Source: Lachnoclostridium phytofermentans
GTDB lineage: Bacteria > Bacillota > Clostridia > Lachnospirales > Lachnospiraceae
Direction: 5' to 3'
Assembly (NCBI GenBank): GCA_003526525.1
Contig: DPVV01000495.1
Coordinates: 1,167 to 15,266 of the forward strand
Length of the DNA: 14,100 nt
Shown here piece after piece: positions 5,954 to 11,895 of the stretch (position 1 is its first letter; each line of letters opens with the position of its first letter). A model generated the notes under the pieces. It searched no databases and was not told the origin of the DNA. It saw only the letters and a program-made list of their open reading frames with translations. The translations under genes and the position numbers were made by a program.

Positions 5954-7891
5954 CTACTTTACCGTCTCACACAAAAATACCTGAATCGTTCGAGCAGGAA
6001 CAATAACACTTGTTTTATAAGATTCCTTGCCATCTCCTCCCCCATCAAAAAGCTTTCCCTCTTTCGATGATAAAGCTAATTTCCATTCCGAAGTTGTGTG
6101 AAAGGATGGAAGTGCAAAGCTATGTTCTTCCCAATGTGCATTCATCGCGATATAACAAGAAGCATCCGAGGTTGTTTTATCTTTCAAAGCAAATGCACCA
6201 TGTAAAAGTACACCAAGCGTCCTGCTAGAATGGGAAATATCCGGGTACCATGCTTTACTACCATGATATGATATATCAGGGCATCCACAAGATAAGATAT
6301 CAATGCCGCTTAATTCCCGTATATTGTGAAGAACAGGGTGGACTTTTCGAAATTTGATTAACTGCTTCACAAAGGAAAATAGTTCATTCTGTTTCTTTTT
6401 CTCCGACCAAGAAACCCATCCTATTGAATTATCCTGGCAATAAGCATTATTATTTCCATCTTGAGAATTTCCAAATTCATCTCCTTGCAAAATCATTGGA
6501 GTTCCCTGACTTAAGAAAAGAAGCATGAAGGCGTTTTTCATCATCTGCAAACGTAACTCCTTAATTTTTCTACGATTTGTATCGCCTTCCACACCGCAAT
6601 TCCAGCTATAATTAAAGTCAGTACCGTCTCTATTACCTTCCTTATTCGCTTCGTTATGTTTACAATCAAATGAGTATAAGTCAGCTAAGGTAAATCCATT
6701 ATGATCCGTAATATAATTTATTACCCCACTCTTTTCTGGATTTTCACGAATTCTTGCCATGATTTGCCCGATTTGACCTTCATCCCCTTTTAAGAATCGT
6801 CTGGCATCAATTAAAAACCCATCGTTATAATCTGCAAATGTTTTTTTATTAGGTACCGTCTCTCTACCATAGATAGCACCTATATTCCAATGTGTTGAAA
6901 ATAACTTCACTCCTACCAGATAGGAATCCATCGCAAATGACTGTTGTATGGATTCTTCTGCATTCGTTCGGAAACCATCAATATGGTAATGATGAGCCCA
7001 ATAACGAAGACAATCTAGAATACACTGTACAATCATCTCCCTTGGAAAATTCATATCGAGTAGAACTTCTATTCCATTTTCGTGCAGTTTCTCAACCATC
7101 TCTTTAAACTCCATACTTGCATCATTAGGACTTGATGCATAAGATGATTTTGGAGCAAAGTAGAAACTGTCGGTAGTATATCCCCAAAAATTAAGTTTAC
7201 AATCTAAGTTTGAATCATACATAAGAAAACTATTTCTCTTATGATATTCATTTGTCGCATTCGGTAGTTCGCTTAAGCATGGTTTTGGTTCCATTCTTTC
7301 ATTAAATTCCACGCATGGCATGAGAAATAGAGCATTGATTCCTAACTCTTTAAAATATGGTATTTTCTCTATAATTCCTTTATAGGTTCCTTTATGCTGT
7401 ACTTTCGAATCATCACTTTTTGTATATCCTCGTACATGTAGTTTATATAAAATCAAATCAGAATAAGCGTGACTTAGCGGGGTATCTTCTCCCCAATAGT
7501 AATCATACGTCTCCCATGACCCAAGTAAACCATGTAATGTATCGTTGTTATCCCCTATTACATAAGGAGCCATACCATATTGCTCCCTGCCTAGAATCTT
7601 GGTCGCATAGGGATCTACGAATTCTTCTCCAAAAGCTTCATAACGATATCCTAATATCTCTGAAGCTTCAGATTCTGGTACAAGAGCAGAAAATATGTTG
7701 CCAAAACGGAGACTCTTTTGCATTGAGATTGTCCTAATTATACTTACATCCTTTTTGCTGTATAGTTTTAAAGAACACTCAGTCGCATTCGGTACAGCAA
7801 CAGAAAAAACAAGGTTATTTCCTTGTTTTTCAACCCCTAGCATTTTAGGTAATTGATATTCTTCTTTTTTTGGCTTTTCAAATCGCCCCAT
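5954..7891 (-). CDS. GlgX/isoamylase-like GH13 protein lacking catalytic residues
   Basis: A 645-residue cytoplasmic protein with the architecture of a glycogen-debranching enzyme: an N-terminal CBM48-like domain (about 19-110), a GH13 barrel (about 145-520) and a C-terminal beta domain. GlgX/TreX-type blocks are clear, including KHNEANKEGNRDGT (411-424), NYSW (427-430) and QGTPMILQGDEFGNS (462-476). Yet all three catalytic carboxylates are replaced: the nucleophile Asp of GFRxD is Asn310 (GFRTN), the acid/base Glu of the AEPWD region is Thr333 (KLFSTHWN), and the transition-state Asp of HDG is Asn398 (DHNG). Region I keeps Asp279 but has Phe for the usual His. The frame is intact and codon use is ordinary, so this looks like a maintained pseudoenzyme, perhaps a glycogen-binding or regulatory protein. 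Debranching activity is not expected. The ATG is preceded by an in-frame TAA three codons upstream. AAAGGA lies about 12 bases away, an unusually long spacing. Confidence 0.9.
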   Translation of the reverse strand: MGRFEKPKKEEYQLPKMLGVEKQGNNLVFSVAVPNATECSLKLYSKKDVSIIRTISMQKSLRFGNIFSALVPESEASEILGYRYEAFGEEFVDPYATKILGREQYGMAPYVIGDNNDTLHGLLGSWETYDYYWGEDTPLSHAYSDLILYKLHVRGYTKSDDSKVQHKGTYKGIIEKIPYFKELGINALFLMPCVEFNERMEPKPCLSELPNATNEYHKRNSFLMYDSNLDCKLNFWGYTTDSFYFAPKSSYASSPNDASMEFKEMVEKLHENGIEVLLDMNFPREMIVQCILDCLRYWAHHYHIDGFRTNAEESIQQSFAMDSYLVGVKLFSTHWNIGAIYGRETVPNKKTFADYNDGFLIDARRFLKGDEGQIGQIMARIRENPEKSGVINYITDHNGFTLADLYSFDCKHNEANKEGNRDGTDFNYSWNCGVEGDTNRRKIKELRLQMMKNAFMLLFLSQGTPMILQGDEFGNSQDGNNNAYCQDNSIGWVSWSEKKKQNELFSFVKQLIKFRKVHPVLHNIRELSGIDILSCGCPDISYHGSKAWYPDISHSSRTLGVLLHGAFALKDKTTSDASCYIAMNAHWEEHSFALPSFHTTSEWKLALSSKEGKLFDGGGDGKESYKTSVIVPARTIQVFLCETVK

Positions 7892-7994
7892 ACCTTCTTA
7901 CCGTCCTTTTCCTTCCTAATATTGCTCCTAGAATATTCCGCAAAGATGTCGCGTTTATACGAAAGTAAATATAAAGATATCTTATTCTGATTTT

Positions 7995-8023
7995 ATTCTA
8001 CCTAGATTAGTACGAGAAGTCAA
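7995..8023 (-). promoter_or_regulatory. Sigma-A promoter of the GlgX-like gene
   Basis: TTGACT (8023-8018), a 17-bp spacer and TAGAAT (8000-7995) on the minus strand, each 5/6 to consensus. Transcription would start near 7988, giving a leader of about 97 nt. The -35 directly abuts the 44-bp imperfect palindrome at 8026-8069. Confidence 0.7.
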
Positions 8024-8025
8024 CA

Positions 8026-8069
8026 ACAGGGCCAAATGGAATCATAAAAATGAAACCACCTGACCCTGT
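8026..8069. repeat. 44-bp imperfect palindrome next to the -35 box
   Basis: Paired blocks are arranged symmetrically around 8047/8048: ACAGGG (8026-8031) with CCCTGT (8064-8069), TGG with CCA, and TCAT with ATGA, separated by matching unpaired gaps. No U-tract follows on the minus strand, so it is unlikely to be a terminator. Lying 2 bp upstream of the promoter of the GlgX-like gene, it may be a regulator binding site. No known consensus was recognised. Confidence 0.55.
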
Positions 8070-8126
8070 ATCTTTTCATAGGGATCTTGAAATTATAATT
8101 AACTACATATCTTAAACGCTTGAAAA

Positions 8127-8154
8127 TATGCCTTCGCAGTAGGCAGAGCGAAAG
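8127..8154 (-). terminator. Weak candidate terminator of the ABC-F gene
   Basis: CTTTCGC (8154-8148) can pair with GCGAAGG (8137-8131) as a 7-bp stem with one G-U pair and a 10-nt loop, starting about 16 bp after the stop codon. On the minus strand it is followed by CATATTTTC, a poor T-tract. Partial readthrough into the next spacer is likely. Confidence 0.4.
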
Positions 8155-8169
8155 AACTTCTTCTCACAT

Positions 8170-9798
8170 TTAGTCCTCTTCAGTGTTTACATTTAATACA
8201 TGTCTCTTACGTGCCATTTCATCACTATCAAGGTACTCATCGTAAGTTGTAATCTTATCAATTAAGCCGTTTGGTGTAATCTCCATAATACGGTTTGCGA
8301 TGGTCTGAATAAACTGATGATCTTGAGAGGTAAACAATAAAACACCAGAGAACTTCATTAATCCATTATTCAGTGCTGTAATCGATTCCATGTCTAAGTG
8401 GTTTGTTGGCTCATCCATGAGTAATGCATTTGCACCCATAATCATCATCTTAGATAACATAACACGCACACGCTCACCACCGGAAAGTACCTTAACCTTC
8501 TTAACACCTTCCTCACCAGCGAATAACATTCTTCCAAGGAAACCACGAACGTAAGTAACATCCTTTTCAGGAGAAAATGGCATTAACCAATCTACGATAA
8601 TATCTTCACTATCAAAATCCTTCGTATTGTCTTTTGGGAAGTAAGCCTGGGTTGTTGTAATACCCCATTTATATTCACCAGAGTCTGGCTCCATCTCACC
8701 GGATAAAATCTTAAACAAGGTAGTACTAGCAAGTGAATTACCACCAACAAAAGCAACCTTATCTTCACGGTTAATAATAAAAGAAAGATTATCTAAAATC
8801 TTAACACCGTCTATTGTCTTACTTAAATTAGTAACTGTTAAAACTTCATTTCCAATCTCACGGCTTGGTCTAAAGTCAATGTATGGATATTTTCTACTAG
8901 AAGGACGAATCTCATCAAGCTCAATTTTCTCTAATGCACGCTTTCTGGAAGTTGCCTGCTTTGACTTTGATGCATTCGCTGAGAAACGTTGAATAAAGTC
9001 CTGTAATTCCTTAATCTTATCTTCCTTCTTCTTATTTGCTTCCTTCATCTGCTTTACCATTAACTGACTGGACTCATACCAGAAGTCATAGTTACCAGCA
9101 TATAACTGGATCTTAGCATAATCAATGTCTGCAATATGTGTACAAACTTTATTTAAGAAATAACGGTCATGGGATACTACAATAACCGTATTTTCAAAGT
9201 TAATCAAGAATTCTTCTAACCAGCGAATTGCTTCTAAATCAAGGTGGTTTGTAGGCTCGTCAAGTAACAGGATATCTGGGTTACCAAATAAAGCCTGTGC
9301 AAGAAGTACCTTCACCTTCTGAGCACCATTTAATTCGCTCATCATCTTGTAATGTAAATCTGTATCAATTCCGAGTCCGTTTAATAAAGTGGCAGCATCG
9401 GATTCTGCTTCCCATCCGTTTAATGTTGCAAATTCTGCTTCCAGTTCACTTGCTTTAATACCATCTTCTTCGGAGAAATCTTCCTTTGCATAAATGGCAT
9501 CCTTTTCTTTCATGATATCATACAATCTTTGGTTTCCCATAATAACTGTGTTGAGAACATCAAATGCATCATACTTAAAGTGATCCTGTTGCAAAAATGA
9601 TAATCTCTGTCCAGGAGTGATGATGATATCTCCTTTACTTGGTTCGATTTGCCCTGAAAGGATTTTTAAAAAAGTGGATTTTCCTGCTCCATTGGCTCCG
9701 ATTAAGCCGTAGCAGTTTCCTTCTGTAAATTTAATATTGACATCCTCGAATAAGGCTCTCTTTCCTATTCTTAGAGTTACATCGCTTGCTTGAATCAT
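8170..9798 (-). CDS. ABC-F ATPase (YbiT/YkpA type) with one degenerate ATP site
   Basis: A 542-residue soluble protein with two ATP-binding-cassette domains and no membrane segments, the ABC-F plan; such proteins act on the ribosome as translation factors or antibiotic-protection proteins. Domain 1 has Walker A GANGAGKST (34-42), Walker B ILLLDEPTNHLD (176-187) and SHDRYF (209-214), but its signature is LNGAQ (156-160) instead of LSGGQ. A basic linker (about 245-315, with KKKEDKIKELQDF and SRKRALEKI) joins the domains. Domain 2 has the signature LSGGERVRV (438-446) and Walker B LLMDEPTNHLD (459-469), but Walker A is GGNSLASTT (352-360), lacking the lysine, and the H-switch His is Gln492. Length and layout fit the housekeeping YbiT/YkpA group rather than resistance types. 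A modest AGG lies about 7-10 bases before ATG 9798. Its spacer is rich in dyads and repeats, so regulated expression is possible. Confidence 0.93.
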   Translation of the reverse strand: MIQASDVTLRIGKRALFEDVNIKFTEGNCYGLIGANGAGKSTFLKILSGQIEPSKGDIIITPGQRLSFLQQDHFKYDAFDVLNTVIMGNQRLYDIMKEKDAIYAKEDFSEEDGIKASELEAEFATLNGWEAESDAATLLNGLGIDTDLHYKMMSELNGAQKVKVLLAQALFGNPDILLLDEPTNHLDLEAIRWLEEFLINFENTVIVVSHDRYFLNKVCTHIADIDYAKIQLYAGNYDFWYESSQLMVKQMKEANKKKEDKIKELQDFIQRFSANASKSKQATSRKRALEKIELDEIRPSSRKYPYIDFRPSREIGNEVLTVTNLSKTIDGVKILDNLSFIINREDKVAFVGGNSLASTTLFKILSGEMEPDSGEYKWGITTTQAYFPKDNTKDFDSEDIIVDWLMPFSPEKDVTYVRGFLGRMLFAGEEGVKKVKVLSGGERVRVMLSKMMIMGANALLMDEPTNHLDMESITALNNGLMKFSGVLLFTSQDHQFIQTIANRIMEITPNGLIDKITTYDEYLDSDEMARKRHVLNVNTEED

Positions 9799-9822
9799 TT
9801 CGATACCTAGCCTTTCTATTTT

Positions 9823-9896
9823 TGCGCTATTACTTATTCTACAGTAAAATCTATAATTTGCAAGCTCTTTTTCACTTGCTGTAAATCTTTAGCGCA
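9823..9896 (-). promoter_or_regulatory. Dyad-rich segment upstream of ABC-F: candidate leader structure or promoter
   Basis: Three nested inverted repeats are seen: TGCGCTA (9890-9896 read on the minus strand) with TAGCGCA (9829-9823), TACAG/CTGTA (9840-9844 with 9879-9883), and GCAAG/CTTGC (9860-9864 with 9875-9879). Together they could fold a 74-nt leader ending 24 nt before the ATG. Alternatively TTGCAA (9863-9858), 16 bp and TAGAAT (9841-9836) form a promoter inside the same segment, making the dyads operators. The two readings exclude each other and the sequence does not decide. Confidence 0.4.
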
Positions 9897-9969
9897 TTTT
9901 TCTTATATTTTCTATCGTTGATCTAGTTTATTCTTTCATTTGTTTAAACATGCTCCATAACCTTTTCCT

Positions 9970-10092
9970 TGTCATGAGTTGAGAAATAGCATAATTCTCT
10001 AACTTTCCATTGTCATGGATTAAGAAATAGCACGATTCTCTAACTTTCCACTGTCATGCATTAAGAAATAGCACAATTCGTTAACATTTCCT
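9970..10092. repeat. Three tandem copies of a 41-bp repeat
   Basis: Copies begin at 9970, 10011 and 10052, each 41 bp. Each reads TGTCATG, then two variable bases, then about TTAAGAAATAGCA, then about ATTCTCTAACTTTCC. Copies 1 and 2 differ at only a few positions; copy 3 diverges at its end. Each copy holds a weak dyad (TTAAGAA and TTCnTTAA). They lie downstream of the lipoprotein stop codon and upstream of the ABC-F gene, in a 321-bp spacer whose remainder is AT-rich. There are no unique spacers between copies, so this is not a CRISPR. No function is known. Confidence 0.9.
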
Positions 10093-10119
10093 TATCATAA
10101 ATAAAATGGAAAATCCCTA

Positions 10120-11559
10120 TTATTCTATTATGTCCACCACTGCTTCTTGATAATCGAAACCATTTTCTTTTGCATAGGTTTCTGCCATCGAATTTTCTGA
10201 GGCAATAATAACTATGTTTGATGTCTCTCCAAAGATATCAATTCCAAAGGATACCGTGGTATCCGGTATTGTAATCTCTGTTAAATTTGTGCATGCATAA
10301 AAGGCCATATCACCGATATGTATGGTTCCTATAGGGATATCAATATAGGTTAAAGATTGGCAGGAGGAAAAACTCATATCTTCAATTGTAGCTGTGGAAC
10401 CTAAAAACACAACCTCAGTTAATGAGGTATTTGATGCAAATGCCGCAAATGGAATCCGTGTTATTTTCTTTGGAATAATCACGCTCTCTAGCTTCTCGCA
10501 AGCACTAAATGCCCCCTCCCCAAGATGAGTTAGACTATCCGGAAGCCTTAGTTCCGTTATGGAATAACAATCTGAAAAAGCATAATCACCAATTTTCGTT
10601 ATGTTTGGCGTTAAATCAATCGATAAATGAATACAGCCAGAGAAAGCTTCATTTTCAATAATAGTAAGTTTTTCTGATAATACTACACTTGTTAAGTTAT
10701 TTGCTAAGGAAAACGCACCTTCTGCAATCCGTGTGACACTTTTTAAAATTGTATATTCCTTTTCTTCGCTTCCAGTAGGATACTTTACTAGAGTTTTCTT
10801 ATCCTTTGTATATAATACCCCATCTGATATTGCATAGTACTTATTTTCCTTTGGTAATGTCATTGTCTCAAGAGCTGGACATATTCCAAATGCAGATTGT
10901 TCAATCACTTCTAAAGATGCAGGAAAGTTTATCTCCTTTAGCTCATAGCACTTTTTAAATGCTCTGCCTTTAATTACTTTAAGACCTTCTGGTAATACAA
11001 GTTTCGTGATTGAGGTATTATAAAAAGCATACTCATCTATAACAGTAACTGGGTAAGATTCTACGCTTTCTGGAATAATAAGTTCGTTTGTTGGCTCTGA
11101 TACAAAACCGGTTATAAAAACTTCACCTTCCTTGATTTTCATCGATAATATCGTACCATTATCATCGATACAAACTTCTGTTTTATCTTCAGAAACCCAA
11201 CCTTTGGAACCTTTTTTTATTCCCTCAGTATTTAGATTTTCATTATCTTTCTCTGGATTTTCACTATTCTTATCCTCAGTGTTATCTTCACCCGTCTCAC
11301 TTGCTTGTCCATTCTTATCTTTACCTAGGTTATTATCCTTATCCAGTTCTCCTATTGATGGAGTAGTAGTTGGAATATTTATGTCCTTACCAGGCATTTC
11401 ACTCGCTTTTGGTGTAACTAAGAGAGTCCCTGATGAATCTATCTCATTATCTCCCTGCTCTTTGTGAGGATTGGTAACATCTAGGGACTTTGATTTTTGA
11501 CTACAAGCAGTTACCGAAACCACTAACAGCGTGAAACATAATATTATCCACTTCTTCAT
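10120..11559 (-). CDS. BspA-type leucine-rich-repeat lipoprotein
   Basis: A 479-residue exported protein. Residues 1-19 are a lipoprotein signal (KK start, hydrophobic core, lipobox VTAC with Cys19), so it should be lipid-anchored on the outer face of the membrane. Residues about 20-118 are an acidic, Asn/Asp/Glu/Lys-rich low-complexity spacer. From about 170 to 445 lies an LRR_5 (BspA, Treponema-type) array: eleven repeats marked by AF or F at about 179, 201, 224, 283, 306, 328, 351, 374, 397, 420 and 443. The period is 22-23 residues except for one 36-residue island (about 238-262, YYAISDGVLY..LVKYP) after the third repeat, usual in this family. The tail TYAKENGF is also typical. Such domains mediate binding to proteins or surfaces; the ligand is unknown. 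AAAGGAGG lies 8 bases before the ATG, and an in-frame-independent ATG within that gap leads to a 3-codon frame only. It has its own strong promoter. Confidence 0.93.
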   Translation of the reverse strand: MKKWIILCFTLLVVSVTACSQKSKSLDVTNPHKEQGDNEIDSSGTLLVTPKASEMPGKDINIPTTTPSIGELDKDNNLGKDKNGQASETGEDNTEDKNSENPEKDNENLNTEGIKKGSKGWVSEDKTEVCIDDNGTILSMKIKEGEVFITGFVSEPTNELIIPESVESYPVTVIDEYAFYNTSITKLVLPEGLKVIKGRAFKKCYELKEINFPASLEVIEQSAFGICPALETMTLPKENKYYAISDGVLYTKDKKTLVKYPTGSEEKEYTILKSVTRIAEGAFSLANNLTSVVLSEKLTIIENEAFSGCIHLSIDLTPNITKIGDYAFSDCYSITELRLPDSLTHLGEGAFSACEKLESVIIPKKITRIPFAAFASNTSLTEVVFLGSTATIEDMSFSSCQSLTYIDIPIGTIHIGDMAFYACTNLTEITIPDTTVSFGIDIFGETSNIVIIASENSMAETYAKENGFDYQEAVVDIIE

Positions 11560-11589
11560 TCATCCATCCTCCTTTGCATCATTATTTTC

Positions 11590-11618
11590 ATTATATCATT
11601 TGGTAATATTTATGTAAA
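11590..11618 (-). promoter_or_regulatory. Sigma-A promoter of the lipoprotein gene
   Basis: TTTACA (11618-11613), a 17-bp spacer and a perfect TATAAT (11595-11590) on the minus strand. Transcription would start near 11583, about 24 nt before the ATG, leaving room for little besides the ribosome binding site. Confidence 0.85.
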
Positions 11619-11632
11619 GGAATGTACCCCTG

Positions 11633-11747
11633 TTTAAGGACAAAGGGTGCCTCTTTTTAAGGACAAAGCTACATAGAAATGCTTAAATAAGATGCCTTTT
11701 AAAGCTTAATTGAGATACCTTTTAAAGCGTATATGAGATGCCTTTTT
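11633..11747. repeat. Degenerate 23-bp periodic repeat upstream of the lipoprotein promoter
   Basis: TTTAAGGACAAAG occurs at 11633 and 11656, and GATGCCTTTTAAAGC-like copies start at 11691, 11714 and 11737; all these steps are exactly 23 bp. TGCCTCTTTTTAAGG in the first unit resembles TGCCTTTTAAAGC of the later ones, so all may derive from one ancestor. The array lies 15 bp upstream of the lipoprotein -35, within a 336-bp spacer. A 23-bp step is close to two helical turns, so repeated protein sites are conceivable, but nothing known was matched. Confidence 0.7.
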
Positions 11748-11767
11748 CTTATAACACCTATAACTAT

Positions 11768-11812
11768 AAAAAATGAGACAAACATAATTTCATAAAGAAA
11801 TATATTTGCCTC
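11768..11812 (-). terminator. Intrinsic terminator of glnN
   Basis: GAGGCAAA (11812-11805) pairs with TTTGTCTC (11782-11775) as an 8-bp stem with one G-U pair, extended inside by ATTTC/GAAAT around a TTTAT loop. On the minus strand it is followed by ATTTTTT (to 11768). The plus-strand flank is also T-rich, so it could act in both directions. A second hairpin, CAAGAAAAA/TTTTTCTTG at 11830-11861, lies between it and the stop codon. Confidence 0.82.
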
Positions 11813-11895
11813 GTTTTATTTTTCTATGGCAAGAAAAAAATATCAAACATGCTTTTTCTTGTGTTTATTTATCAATAAATATTAATTTTGTTTCA

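Noticed and set aside
5882..6070. A 62-codon plus-strand frame starting in the T-rich repeat
   Set aside because: Its Phe/Leu-rich start is a product of the T-rich minisatellite and it runs antisense into the GlgX-like gene.
5954..7891. Degenerate pseudogene reading of the GlgX-like gene
   Set aside because: There is no frameshift or internal stop, the length is near normal, and the changes hit catalytic positions specifically while structural blocks are kept.
9890..9960. Tiny upstream frames before the ABC-F gene (for example ATG-CGC-TAA and ATG-GAG-CAT-GTT-TAA)
   Set aside because: They are two to four codons long with no convincing ribosome binding site, so they are expected by chance in AT-rich DNA.
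9970..10092. Possible CRISPR array
   Set aside because: The 41-bp units are contiguous with no unique spacers, and no cas gene is present.
11132..11467. A Ser/Leu/Pro-rich 111-codon plus-strand frame
   Set aside because: It is the antisense of the acidic low-complexity stalk of the lipoprotein; composition follows from that.
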